A DNA stretch of 15,573 nucleotides from DASXRC01 sp036506795 (GCA_036506795.1 DASXRC010000112.1:1-15573), one strand, 5' to 3'. Counted from the stretch's first letter, positions 5,681 to 13,683 are shown. Notes: a model not told the origin generated them from the sequence alone. Translations and numbers: made by a program.

Positions 5681-6517
5681 GTGGAGCTGCTGCATTCCGG
5701 CAAGGTCAGGGATGTGTACGCCGATGGCGACGACCTGATCCTCGTCGCATCGGACCGCGTGTCGGTGTACGACGTCGTGCTGCCCACTCCGATCCCGGAG
5801 AAGGGCCAGCTGCTCACCCAGCTGTCGCTCTGGTGGTTCGAACGGCTGGCCGACGTGGTCCCCCACCACGTCGTCTCCGCGACCGACGTGCCGGCCGAGT
5901 TCGCCGGCCGCGCAATCCGCTGCCGCCGCCTGACGATGCTGCCGGTCGAGTGCATCGCGCGCGGCTACCTGACCGGCTCGGGCCTCGCGGAGTACGTCGT
6001 GACCGGCGGCATCGGCGGATCGCCCCTGCCGAGCGGGCTCTCCGACGGGTCGCGGCTGCCGGCGCCCATCTTCACGCCCACCACCAAGGCCCCGATCGGC
6101 GAACACGACGAGCCGATGACGTACGACCACGTCGTGGCGGCGGTGGGCGCCGAGCCGGCGGCCGAGCTGCGACGGATCACGCTCGAGGTCTACCGCCGCG
6201 GCGCGGCGATCGCGGCCGCCCGGGGCATCATCGTCGCCGACACCAAGATCGAGCTGGGTCGGGCGCCGGACGGAACGCTGATGCTGGCGGACGAGGTGCT
6301 GACCCCCGATTCGTCCCGGTTCTGGCCGGCGGACTCCTGGCGGCCGGGCGGGCCCCAGCCGTCGTTCGACAAGCAGTACCTGCGGGACTGGGCGGCCGGC
6401 AGCGGGTGGAACAAGCGACCGCCAGCGCCCGAGGTGCCACCCGAGATCATCGAGGCGACGCGGGCCAGGTACGTCGAGGCGTACGAGCGGGTCACGGGTG
6501 CCCGCTGGTTGGTGTGA
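5681..6517 (+). CDS. purC: Phosphoribosylaminoimidazole-succinocarboxamide synthase (SAICAR synthetase)
   Basis: PurC joins aspartate to CAIR using ATP to give SAICAR in de novo purine synthesis, in the cytoplasm. The protein has 278 residues. Diagnostic blocks: 'LLHSGKVRDVYADGDDLILVASDRVSVYDVVLPTPIPEKGQLLTQLS' at the N-terminus (glycine-poor ATP loop and the conserved SD-R-S motif), 'LPVECIARGYLTGSGL' (SAICAR synthetase signature 1 region), 'PTTKAPIGEHDEPMT', 'IIVADTKIELG' (signature 2 region), and 'LADEVLTPDSSRFWP' with 'SFDKQYLRDW'. All key residues appear intact. The start is GTG with no ribosome site. It is convergent with the oxidoreductase gene with only 7 bp between stop codons, so there is no room for a separate terminator. 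No other pur gene lies in the window. Confidence 0.97.
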   Translation: MELLHSGKVRDVYADGDDLILVASDRVSVYDVVLPTPIPEKGQLLTQLSLWWFERLADVVPHHVVSATDVPAEFAGRAIRCRRLTMLPVECIARGYLTGSGLAEYVVTGGIGGSPLPSGLSDGSRLPAPIFTPTTKAPIGEHDEPMTYDHVVAAVGAEPAAELRRITLEVYRRGAAIAAARGIIVADTKIELGRAPDGTLMLADEVLTPDSSRFWPADSWRPGGPQPSFDKQYLRDWAAGSGWNKRPPAPEVPPEIIEATRARYVEAYERVTGARWLV

Positions 6518-6524
6518 CGCGTCC

Positions 6525-7892
6525 CTAGGAGAGGTTCCGCAGCGCGTCCTCGATGGCGCGGTGGAACGTCGGGTACGCGTAGATCATATGCCGGAGCCGG
6601 TCCAGCGGGACCTCACCGTGCACGGCGACCACGAGCGCGGAGAGCACCTCGCCACCGACCGGACCGGCCGATGTGGCGCCGACCAGCACTCCGCGGTCGG
6701 CGTCGGCGATCAGCTTGATGAACCCCGCGTTGCCGGCCTTGTGAATCCAGCCGCGCGCCGAGCTGGGCAACGCGGTCTGGCCGATCTGGACGTTGATGTG
6801 CCGGTCGCGGGCCTGCTGTTCGGTCAGACCCACCGCGCCGATCTCCGGATCGGTGAACGTCACGCGCGGCAGCGCCCGGTAGTCGGCCCGCGCCCCGTCC
6901 TCGCCGAGGATGTCCGCGATCACGATGCCGGCCTGGTACATCGCGACGTGGGTGAACCCGCCGCCCGTGACATCGCCGACCGCCCACATCCGCTCCCCCG
7001 CCCGCATCCGGTCATCAACCTCGATGAAGTTCACGTCCGGGTCGAGCCCGACCGTGTCCAGGCCGAGCTCATCGAGCTTCGCCCGTCGGCCGACCGCGAC
7101 GAGCAGCGCCTCCGCGCGGACCGTCCCGCGGGGGGAGAGCGACACCCGGAACTCGCCGTGCTCGTACGCGACCCGCTCGGCCCGCACGCCGGTACGGATC
7201 TGGATGCCGTCGGCGTCCAGGGCCTGCGCGGCCAGCGCCGACGATTCCGGCTCCTCGATCGCGATGAGCCGGTCGAGCGCCTCGACGACGGTGACCCGCA
7301 CCCCGAACCGGGCAAACACCTGGGCCAATTCCAGCCCGATCGACCCGCCGCCGAGCACGATCAGCGAACCCGGCAGGGTCTCAACCTCGACCGCCTCCCG
7401 GTTGGTCCAGTACGGCGTGCCGGCCAGCCCGTCGATCGGTGGGATGGACGGGGCCGTCCCCGTCGAGATCACGATTCCCTGCCGGGCCTGAAACTCCTGA
7501 TCCTCGATCTGCACCCGGCCGGGTCCGACCAGCCGACCGTAGCCACGGACGAATCTCCCACCCTTGCCGGTGAACCGGTCGACCGCGACGGTGTCGTCCC
7601 AGGTGTCCGTCGCATCTTCCCGGATGCGCCAGGCCACGGGTGTCCAGTCGGGGTCAACCCGGGCCTGCCCGGCCATGCCGTCCACTCGTCGCGCCTCGGC
7701 CAGCAGATTGGCGGCCCGGATCATCATCTTGGTCGGCACGCAGCCCCAGTAGGGGCACTCGCCGCCCACGAGGTTGTGTTCGATGCCGACCACCGAGAGG
7801 CCGGCCTGGGCGAGCCTGCCGGCCACCTCCTCGCCACCGACGCCCATTCCCAGCACCACAACGTCCACGTCTTCGGCCACGGAGCCCAGCAT
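6525..7892 (-). CDS. FAD/NAD(P)-dependent oxidoreductase of the pyridine nucleotide-disulfide family
   Basis: A 455-residue class I flavoprotein disulfide reductase homologue (dihydrolipoyl dehydrogenase / mercuric reductase-like). It has an FAD-binding GMGVGG motif (15-20) ending in Glu38, redox Cys46 and Cys51 in GGECPYWGCVPTK, an NAD(P)-binding block 'LIVLGGGSIGLELAQVFARFG' with an acidic 'VVEALDRL' end that favours NADH, a second FAD motif 'MWAVGDVTGGGFTHVAMYQAGI', and a dimerisation domain. The C-terminal catalytic His-Pro-Thr of lipoamide dehydrogenases reads Tyr440-Pro-Thr, and the next Glu (448) is displaced. Lipoamide or glutathione reduction is therefore unlikely; quinone or another acceptor is possible, as in other actinobacterial 'Lpd-like' proteins lacking this His. 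The partner and substrate are unknown. It is divergent from the M28 peptidase gene (71-bp gap). Confidence 0.9.
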   Translation of the reverse strand: MLGSVAEDVDVVVLGMGVGGEEVAGRLAQAGLSVVGIEHNLVGGECPYWGCVPTKMMIRAANLLAEARRVDGMAGQARVDPDWTPVAWRIREDATDTWDDTVAVDRFTGKGGRFVRGYGRLVGPGRVQIEDQEFQARQGIVISTGTAPSIPPIDGLAGTPYWTNREAVEVETLPGSLIVLGGGSIGLELAQVFARFGVRVTVVEALDRLIAIEEPESSALAAQALDADGIQIRTGVRAERVAYEHGEFRVSLSPRGTVRAEALLVAVGRRAKLDELGLDTVGLDPDVNFIEVDDRMRAGERMWAVGDVTGGGFTHVAMYQAGIVIADILGEDGARADYRALPRVTFTDPEIGAVGLTEQQARDRHINVQIGQTALPSSARGWIHKAGNAGFIKLIADADRGVLVGATSAGPVGGEVLSALVVAVHGEVPLDRLRHMIYAYPTFHRAIEDALRNLS

Positions 7893-7963
7893 GCCATCGC
7901 GCCGGATGGCCCGGGACGCCGATTCTTCGGCTCACGCGCCCGGCCGCATCGGGATCGGCGACG
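7893..7963. other. Divergent intergenic region, oxidoreductase / M28 peptidase
   Basis: This 71-bp gap must hold both promoters. It contains a small perfect inverted repeat GCCGA-TTCT-TCGGC (7918-7931). AAGAAT on the minus strand (7927-7922) could serve as a -10 for the oxidoreductase. GACGAT (7960-7965) lies 7 nt before the second candidate peptidase start (ATG 7973). None is strong. Confidence 0.3.
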
Positions 7964-10381
7964 ATGTCTGGCATGGTGGTGTTCGCCGAGCGCCGGCGGC
8001 GGTTCGCTGCCGCCGGGGCCGCCGTCGCCGCCCTCGCGGGGCTGGCTGCGCTGGCGCTGGTCTCGGTTTCGCCCCCGACCGCCCGGTCGGCCAGCGCTCC
8101 GGCGGACCAGTTCAGCGCCGGACGGGCGTACGCGCATGTTCGGATCGTCGGCGCGCAGACCCACGTGGCTGGCAGCCTGGCCAGCGACCAGGTGTCGCGG
8201 TACCTCGTGGAGGCCCTGACGGAGGCCGGCGCCACGGTCCAGGCTCAGTCCACGACCGGGCTCGACACCCAGGACGCGGAGTCGGTGGCCGCGGCCCAGG
8301 TAAAGAACATCATCGGCGTGATCGAGGGCACCGAGCCGACCGGCCGAGTGTTCCTCGTCGCCCACTACGACTCGGTTCAGGTCGGTCCCGGTGGCAGTGA
8401 CGATGGCGCCGGCGTCGCGACCGTGTTGGAGACGATGCGCGCGCTGACGACTGGTCCGCGCCCGCGCAACGACGTGGTCGCACTGCTCACCGACGCCGAG
8501 GAGGCGTGCCTGTGCGGCGCCGAGGCATTCGTCAAGCAGAACCCGCTCGCGACACTGGGCGGCGTCGCCCTGAACTTCGAGGCCCGCGGCACCCGCGGGC
8601 CCGCCATCATGTTCGAGACGTCACGTGGCAACGCCCGCCTCGCTGAGGCGTACGCGCGGGTGCCGCGCCCCGTCGCCACCAGCTTCGCCGTCGAGGTCTA
8701 CCGGAGACTGCCCAACGATACGGACTTCACCCGCTTCCGTGAGGATTCGCGCTTCACCGGGCTGAACTCGGCGTTCATCGATGGCGTGGCGGCGTACCAC
8801 ACGCCGCAGGACACGCCGTCCAGATTGGACCTTCGCAGCCTCCAGCACCACGGCGATGCCGCACTGGCGCTCGCCCGGGCGCTCGGCGGCGCCGACCTCG
8901 CCACCCTCGCTCGGCCGGCCGGGCACGATGACACCTACTTTCCGGCGTTCGGCGTGCTCGTGCGGTATCCCGGCTGGCTCGTATGGCCGCTTGCGATCCT
9001 CGCTGTGCTCGCGGTCGCCGCCGCGGCCTGGCTCGCCCGCCGCCGGCGCGAGGTCCGATGGTCCGGCGCCGCGGCCGGGCTCGGCCTGACCCTCGTTCCG
9101 CTCGTCGTGGCGCCGGTGGCAGCCCAACTCCTCTGGGTCGCGCTCGTCGCGGCGCGCCCCGGATACGCCGAGATGATCGATCCCTGGCGGCCCGGGTGGT
9201 TCCGGTGGGCGGTGGTCGCGCTCTCCGCGACCGTGATCCTCGGCTGGTACGCGCTGCTGCGGCGCCGGCTCGGCACCGTGGGGCTCGCGCTCGGTGGGCT
9301 CGGCTGGCTGGCCGTGTTGGGCGTGGTGCTCGCGGCGGTCGCGCCGGGCGGGTCCTACCTGGCCGCTCTGCCCGGGCTGTTCGGGGCCGCGGCCCTGGCC
9401 GGTGCGCTGCTGATGCGCCGACCTATCGCCGCGCTGAGCGCCCTGGTCGCCGGCGCCGCGAGCGCCGTCGTCGTGCTCGCTTCCACCATCGCTCTGCTCT
9501 TCCCCGCGCTCGGCCTGTCCACCGGCGGCGCATCGGCTCTGTTCGTGGCTCTGCTGGGACTCGCCCTCGTGCCGGTGGTGGACCTGGGCTTCACGCCCGC
9601 GGCAGAGCCGGTCGAGCGCGGCGAGCCTATCGGCAGGCCGGCCGGGGTGAGCCGCCGACGGCGGGCCACTGCGGCCGCGTTGCCGGCTGCGGCGTGCGCC
9701 GTGCTGGCGATCGGATGCGTCGCGGCCGGCCTCGCCACCGACCGGTTCGACGTCCAACATCCGATGCCGTCCCAGCTGATGTACGTCATGGATACCGACA
9801 GCGGCGAGGCGCACTGGGTCAGCACGGAGGACGAGCCGGGCGCCTGGACCGCGCAGTACGTCCGCGGGCGGGACAGCCTCGCGGACGCGTACCCCATCCT
9901 GAAGGGCGACCTCGCCACCGGCCCCGCGAAGGCCGCGGACCTGCCGCCGCCGCAGGTCACGGTCGTATCGGACACCAGCGGCGGCGGCGAGCGGGCGCTG
10001 TGGCTCCGGCTGGTCCCGCAGCGGCCGGTGCGCCTGGCGTACCTGCGCCTGGAGGGCTCGCCGGTCGTGCGTGCGATCATCGCCGGGCGGGAGATGTCGA
10101 CGGCGCAGCGCAGCCGGTTCGGCGTGCTCTTCCACGCCCCGCCGGCGAGCGGCGTCGACATCCGGCTCGTGGTTCGGCCCGGCACTCCCCTGACGCTGCG
10201 CGTGATGGACGGCAGCACCGGGCTGGGTGCGTTGCCCGGCTTCCGGCCCCGCCCGCCCGACGTGGGCATCGCCGGTGACCATCTCTCAGACCTCGTGCTG
10301 GTGGCTCGGACCATCGAGCTCAAGTCGCAGTCACAGTCCGGCGGCGGCGAGGGGCCCGGCACCGGCCCGGGACAGCCCTGA
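7964..10381 (+). CDS. Membrane-anchored M28 family zinc peptidase with multi-pass membrane domain
   Basis: A metallopeptidase of about 805 residues. The N-terminus has a signal anchor (charged ERRRR, then a hydrophobic run at about residues 10-30). The M28 domain follows, with apparent zinc ligands and catalytic Glu: His134 in AHYDS, Asp146 in SDDGAG, Glu179/Glu180 in TDAEEA, Glu206 in NFEARG and His279 in YHTPQDT. From about residue 338 to 590 come multiple hydrophobic segments, then a non-membrane domain of about 215 residues ('MYVMDTDSGEAHWVST'). This order, with Glu in NFEA, resembles the ERMP1/Fxna and Pff1 branch of M28. The active site should face outside the cell. Reading is open upstream to 7640, but that part is antisense to the oxidoreductase. 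ATG 7964 or ATG 7973 are the plausible starts; neither has a clear ribosome site. The natural peptide substrate is unknown. Confidence 0.9.
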   Translation: MSGMVVFAERRRRFAAAGAAVAALAGLAALALVSVSPPTARSASAPADQFSAGRAYAHVRIVGAQTHVAGSLASDQVSRYLVEALTEAGATVQAQSTTGLDTQDAESVAAAQVKNIIGVIEGTEPTGRVFLVAHYDSVQVGPGGSDDGAGVATVLETMRALTTGPRPRNDVVALLTDAEEACLCGAEAFVKQNPLATLGGVALNFEARGTRGPAIMFETSRGNARLAEAYARVPRPVATSFAVEVYRRLPNDTDFTRFREDSRFTGLNSAFIDGVAAYHTPQDTPSRLDLRSLQHHGDAALALARALGGADLATLARPAGHDDTYFPAFGVLVRYPGWLVWPLAILAVLAVAAAAWLARRRREVRWSGAAAGLGLTLVPLVVAPVAAQLLWVALVAARPGYAEMIDPWRPGWFRWAVVALSATVILGWYALLRRRLGTVGLALGGLGWLAVLGVVLAAVAPGGSYLAALPGLFGAAALAGALLMRRPIAALSALVAGAASAVVVLASTIALLFPALGLSTGGASALFVALLGLALVPVVDLGFTPAAEPVERGEPIGRPAGVSRRRRATAAALPAAACAVLAIGCVAAGLATDRFDVQHPMPSQLMYVMDTDSGEAHWVSTEDEPGAWTAQYVRGRDSLADAYPILKGDLATGPAKAADLPPPQVTVVSDTSGGGERALWLRLVPQRPVRLAYLRLEGSPVVRAIIAGREMSTAQRSRFGVLFHAPPASGVDIRLVVRPGTPLTLRVMDGSTGLGALPGFRPRPPDVGIAGDHLSDLVLVARTIELKSQSQSGGGEGPGTGPGQP

Positions 10382-10405
10382 TGCCACTGTGGACGGGTTG
10401 GCGCC

Positions 10406-10411
10406 TACGGT
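10406..10411 (+). promoter_or_regulatory. Putative -10 box of leaderless serine hydrolase gene
   Basis: TACGGT matches TANNNT and is followed by 7 nt and the GTG at 10419. It lies in the 37-bp gap after the peptidase gene, so the serine hydrolase could be transcribed separately from it. Confidence 0.4.
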
Positions 10412-10418
10412 GAACGTC

Positions 10419-11513
10419 GTGACACCACCTCTCGCCGGCACCGCGACGCCGCAGTTCGCCCCGGTGCGAGAGGCGTTCGCCGGCCTACTCGCCGACGGTC
10501 AGGAGACCGGAGCGGCGCTGTCGGTCGTGCTGGACGACCGGGCCGTCGTGGACCTCTACGGCGGCTGGAGCGACGCGGCGCGACGCCTGCCGTTTCTGCC
10601 GCAGACCCTCGTCAACGCGTTCTCGGTTGGCAAGCCCGTCGCCGCGCTCGCCGTCCTGTTGCTCGTCGAACGCGGCCAGATCGGCCTCGACGACCCGGTG
10701 CGCCGGCACTGGCCGGAGTTCGCCGGTCAGGGCAAGGCCGGCGTGACCGTCCGGCACGCGCTCAGCCACACCGCCGGTGTTCCGCTGTTCCCGGTCGCGC
10801 GCGGCCCACAGGCGTACGCCGACTGGGATCTGCTCGCCGCGGATCTCGCCGCCGTCGGTCCACTCTGGACGCCAGGTGCGGCGGCGGCCGAACACGCGCT
10901 GACGTACGGACACCTCGTTGGCGAGCTGGTCCGGCGCGTGGACGGCCGGTCCCTCGGCCGGTTCGTCGCCGACGAGCTCGCCGGCCCCTGGCGGCTGGAC
11001 CTGGCGTTCGGGCTCGGAGCCGCCGACCGGCGGCGTGCCGCGGAGCTCGAGTACGGGGACCCGAACTGGCCGGCGACCACGCTCGGCGAGCCCGGGTCGC
11101 TTCGGGCGCGCGCGCTCGGCAACCCCAGCGGCTCCCTCGACCTGACCGTGCTCAACGGCGACGTCTGGCGGGCCGCTGAGGTGCCGGCCGTCAACCTGCA
11201 CGCGACCGCCTCGGCGCTGGCCCGGCTGTACGCGAACCTGCTCGCCGGCGGCGCCGGCCTGCTCGGCGAGGGCCTCGTCGGCGAGCTGACCGCCACCCAG
11301 TTTGACGGCCCGGACCGCCTGCTGGAGCGCCGGGTCCGGTGGACGCTGGGTATGCAGCTCGAGGACGACGGCACGTGGGGCATGGGCGGCAACGGCGGGA
11401 GCACGGCGTACGCGGACCGCGCCCGCGGGTACGCGTTCGCCTACGTCACCCGCCGCCTCGCCGACCATCACCGCGTGGACATCCTGATCGACGCGCTCGA
11501 CGCCTGCCTGTGA
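10419..11513 (+). CDS. Serine hydrolase, beta-lactamase / EstB-like family
   Basis: About 364 residues, with the class C beta-lactamase / penicillin-binding fold found in esterases such as EstB and in D-aminopeptidases. The nucleophile motif Ser69-Val-Gly-Lys72 (FSVGKP), the conserved 'VTVRHALSHTAGVP' block, and a Tyr163-Gly-His motif in place of the usual Tyr-x-Asn are visible. A glycine-rich 'MGGNGGS' near the C-terminus stands where the third motif (HTG/KTG) usually lies. No signal peptide is seen, so it is probably cytoplasmic. Bona fide beta-lactamase activity is doubtful; an esterase or amidase role is more likely. GTG 10419 is chosen for the TACGGT box; GTG 10410 is an alternative. Longer readings run into the peptidase gene. 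Confidence 0.88.
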   Translation: MTPPLAGTATPQFAPVREAFAGLLADGQETGAALSVVLDDRAVVDLYGGWSDAARRLPFLPQTLVNAFSVGKPVAALAVLLLVERGQIGLDDPVRRHWPEFAGQGKAGVTVRHALSHTAGVPLFPVARGPQAYADWDLLAADLAAVGPLWTPGAAAAEHALTYGHLVGELVRRVDGRSLGRFVADELAGPWRLDLAFGLGAADRRRAAELEYGDPNWPATTLGEPGSLRARALGNPSGSLDLTVLNGDVWRAAEVPAVNLHATASALARLYANLLAGGAGLLGEGLVGELTATQFDGPDRLLERRVRWTLGMQLEDDGTWGMGGNGGSTAYADRARGYAFAYVTRRLADHHRVDILIDALDACL

Positions 11514-11525
11514 TCGCCACCCGGC

Positions 11526-11531
11526 TACGCT
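11526..11531 (+). promoter_or_regulatory. Putative -10 box of leaderless crtI-like gene
   Basis: TACGCT matches TANNNT and is followed by 7 nt and the GTG at 11539, with no Shine-Dalgarno between. It sits inside a weak inverted repeat CGCCA (11515-11519) / TGGCG (11531-11535) just after the serine hydrolase stop. Confidence 0.5.
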
Positions 11532-11538
11532 GGCGGTC

Positions 11539-13026
11539 GTGCGCACCGTGAGCGGACCGACCGACCGCGTGGTCATCGTGGGCGCGGGGCTGGGCGGCCT
11601 CGCCTGTGCTCTGCATCTGGCGGGAGCCGGACGCCAGGTGACCGTGCTCGAGCGCGAGTCGGTCCCGGGCGGGCGGTGCGGCCGGCTGACCATCGACGGG
11701 TACGAGTTCGACACCGGCCCGACCGTGCTCACGATGCCCGAGTTGATCGCCGAGGCGCTCAACGCGGTCGGCGAGGACACGTCCGCCTGGCTCGACCTCA
11801 TGCCGCTTGACCCGGCGTACCGGGCGCACTACCCGGACGGGTCGACGCTCGACGTGCACGCGGACCCCGCCCGCATGACGGCGGAGATCTCTCGCGTCTG
11901 CGGCCCCCGGGAGGCCGACGGTTACCTGCGGTTCGTGGAGTACGCCAAGCGGCTATGGCGGCTGGAGCGGGCCGACTTCATCGAGCGCAACCTCGACTCT
12001 GCGGTGGACCTGCTCACCGCCAACCTGCTGCGCCTGGTCGCCGCGGGTGGCTTCCGCCGCCTGCAGACCAAGATCGACCAGTTCTTCGCCGACCCACGTA
12101 CCCGTCGGATCTTCTCGTTCCAGACGATGTACGCCGGCCTGGCACCGCACGACGCCCGCGCGTTGTACGCCGTCATCGCCTACCTGGATACCGTCGCCGG
12201 CGTGTACTTCCCCCGCGGCGGCGTCCACGCGGTGCCGCGAGCGCTGGCCGGCGCAGCGGAGAAGCACGGAGTGCGGCTGCGGCTCGGAGTCGAGGTGTCC
12301 ACGGTGGAGACCGCGAGCGGGCGCGCGACCGCCGTGCTCACTACCGATGGTGAGCGCATCCCGGCGGACGTGGTGGTGCTCAACCCGGACCTGCCGGTGG
12401 CGGCCCGCGAGTTGCTGCCGCCGCACCGGCGTACGGCCCGCCGACTGCGTTATTCGCCGTCCTGCGTGGTGCTGCACGTCGGGTCGACCGAGGCGTACGC
12501 CCAAATCGCTCATCACAACATCCACTTCGGACGATCGTGGCGGCGCACCTTCGACGAAGTCATCCGCCGAGGCCGGCTGATGAGCGACCCGTCCCTGCTG
12601 GTCAGCAACCCCAGCAGGTCAGACCCATCGCTGGCACCCACGGGCCGCCACACCTATTACGTGCTGGCGCCGACGCCGAACCTCGAACGCGCGCCGCTGG
12701 ACTGGCGCGGTGACCTGGCCTGGCGGTACGCCGACGCGCTGGTCGCCACGCTCGAGCGGCGCGGATACCGGGGGTTCGCCGACGGTGTCGAGGTCGAGCG
12801 GGTGGTCACCCCGGCCGACTGGGCCGACGCGGGCATGGCCGCCGGCACCCCGTTCGCCGCCGCGCACACTGTGTCGCAGACGGGACCGTTTCGGTCGAGC
12901 AACCTCCATAGAGGAGTGTCCAATGTGGTCTATGTCGGATCAGGCACCCGGCCGGGCGTCGGCGTACCGATGGTGCTGATCTCCGGCAAGCTGGCTGCTC
13001 AGCGCGTCCTGGGCGCAGCCCGATGA
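11539..13026 (+). CDS. crtI: Phytoene desaturase-like FAD-dependent oxidoreductase (CrtI family)
   Basis: A 495-residue carotenoid desaturase-type flavoprotein. The N-terminal FAD-binding block is VVIVGAGLGG (11-20), ending in 'VTVLERESVPGGRCG'. It is followed by 'YEFDTGPTVLTMP', typical of bacterial CrtI, then 'TMYAGLAPHDARALYAVIAYLDTVAGVYFPRGGVHAVPRAL' in the substrate region, and the C-terminal signature 'NVVYVGSGTRPGVGVPMVLISGKLAAQRVL'. CrtI enzymes desaturate phytoene stepwise toward lycopene at the membrane surface; the number of steps and exact substrate cannot be read here. It overlaps idi by 4 bp (ATGA), so the two are translationally coupled in isoprenoid metabolism. No phytoene synthase (crtB) or prenyl synthase (crtE) is in the window. 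GTG start, apparently leaderless. Confidence 0.88.
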   Translation: MRTVSGPTDRVVIVGAGLGGLACALHLAGAGRQVTVLERESVPGGRCGRLTIDGYEFDTGPTVLTMPELIAEALNAVGEDTSAWLDLMPLDPAYRAHYPDGSTLDVHADPARMTAEISRVCGPREADGYLRFVEYAKRLWRLERADFIERNLDSAVDLLTANLLRLVAAGGFRRLQTKIDQFFADPRTRRIFSFQTMYAGLAPHDARALYAVIAYLDTVAGVYFPRGGVHAVPRALAGAAEKHGVRLRLGVEVSTVETASGRATAVLTTDGERIPADVVVLNPDLPVAARELLPPHRRTARRLRYSPSCVVLHVGSTEAYAQIAHHNIHFGRSWRRTFDEVIRRGRLMSDPSLLVSNPSRSDPSLAPTGRHTYYVLAPTPNLERAPLDWRGDLAWRYADALVATLERRGYRGFADGVEVERVVTPADWADAGMAAGTPFAAAHTVSQTGPFRSSNLHRGVSNVVYVGSGTRPGVGVPMVLISGKLAAQRVLGAAR

Positions 13027-13568
13027 CCGGCCGCGAGGGGCACCTGGTCGAGCTGGTCGGCCCGGATGGCCGGCCCCTTGGCGCCTGCACGGTCGCCGAG
13101 GCGCACAGCGAGCCGGGCCGCCTGCACCGCGCGTTCTCGGTCCTGCTCGTCGACCCTCAGGGACGAACGCTGCTCCAGCGCCGCTCGGCCGAGAAGACCC
13201 GGTTCCCGCTGCGGTGGGCGAACGCCTGCTGTGGGCACCCCGCGCCGGGCGAGTCGCCGGTGACCGCGGCCGGTCGACGGCTGGCCGAGGAGATCGGGTT
13301 GCGCTCCGTCCCGCTCACCGAGATCGGGGTGTACGCCTACCGCGCGGCCGACCCGGCCTCGGGGCGCGTCGAGCACGAGTACGACCATGTCCTGCTCGGC
13401 GCGGTCGGTGCCGCCGCCGCGTTCGACCCGGATCCGACGGAGGTCGCCGAGCTGCGCTGGATCGCGCCGGACGAGCTGCGGCGGGCACTGGCCACCGACC
13501 CGGACTCGTACGCCCCGTGGCTCGGGGGCGTCCTCCGCCAGCTGCCCAACGGCGAGACGCCCCGCTGA
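13023..13568 (+). CDS. idi: Isopentenyl-diphosphate delta-isomerase, type I
   Basis: A Nudix-fold enzyme of 181 residues that interconverts IPP and DMAPP in the cytoplasm. Metal and catalytic residues match the E. coli enzyme with a constant offset of 3: His28, His35, Cys70 (in ANACCGHP), His72, Glu117 and Glu119 (in RVEHEYDHVL). The Nudix helix is 'TAAGRRLAEEIGL' (81-93). The chain is complete and near the usual length. The ATG overlaps the crtI stop, which fixes the start. This supplies the DMAPP needed to start prenyl chains for the carotenoid pathway to which the upstream desaturase belongs. Confidence 0.96.
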   Translation: MTGREGHLVELVGPDGRPLGACTVAEAHSEPGRLHRAFSVLLVDPQGRTLLQRRSAEKTRFPLRWANACCGHPAPGESPVTAAGRRLAEEIGLRSVPLTEIGVYAYRAADPASGRVEHEYDHVLLGAVGAAAAFDPDPTEVAELRWIAPDELRRALATDPDSYAPWLGGVLRQLPNGETPR

Positions 13569-13594
13569 CCGGTCGGCCCGTCTGCTCGACGCGG

Positions 13595-13630
13595 GCGTTC
13601 TGCTTGGCGCCAGCCTTCTGCTTGACCCCA
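13595..13630 (+). repeat. Imperfect 18-bp tandem repeat upstream of the deacetylase
   Basis: Two 18-bp units (13595-13612 and 13613-13630) share 15 bases. Both contain TTCTGCTTG (13598-13606 and 13616-13624). The repeat lies in the 115-bp gap between idi and the deacetylase gene, just upstream of a possible -10 box TAGCGT (13639-13644). It could be a paired regulator site or chance. Confidence 0.5.
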
Positions 13631-13683
13631 GACTCCGTTAGCGTGGGGCGGCCTGTCTCCTATCCCCCGGGAGCGATCAGCCG

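Noticed and set aside
7640..7963. Upstream extension of the M28 peptidase frame
   Set aside because: It lies antisense to the oxidoreductase N-terminus and adds an Arg/Pro-rich stretch ahead of a clear signal anchor.
6498..8219. Long plus-strand open frame (573 codons)
   Set aside because: It is antisense to the oxidoreductase, rich in Arg, Asp, His and Pro, and has no domain; such shadow frames arise from GC-rich codon use.
8621..10282. Long minus-strand open frame (553 codons) opposite the M28 peptidase
   Set aside because: It is an antisense shadow with low-complexity Arg/Gln/Glu composition, while the sense frame has clear M28 motifs.
10227..10418. Upstream extension of the serine hydrolase frame
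   Set aside because: It overlaps the peptidase C-terminus in another frame and has no family similarity; the homology begins after 10419.
10485..11801. Minus-strand open frame opposite the serine hydrolase and crtI start
   Set aside because: It is an antisense shadow; it crosses a gene boundary and shows no recognisable domain.
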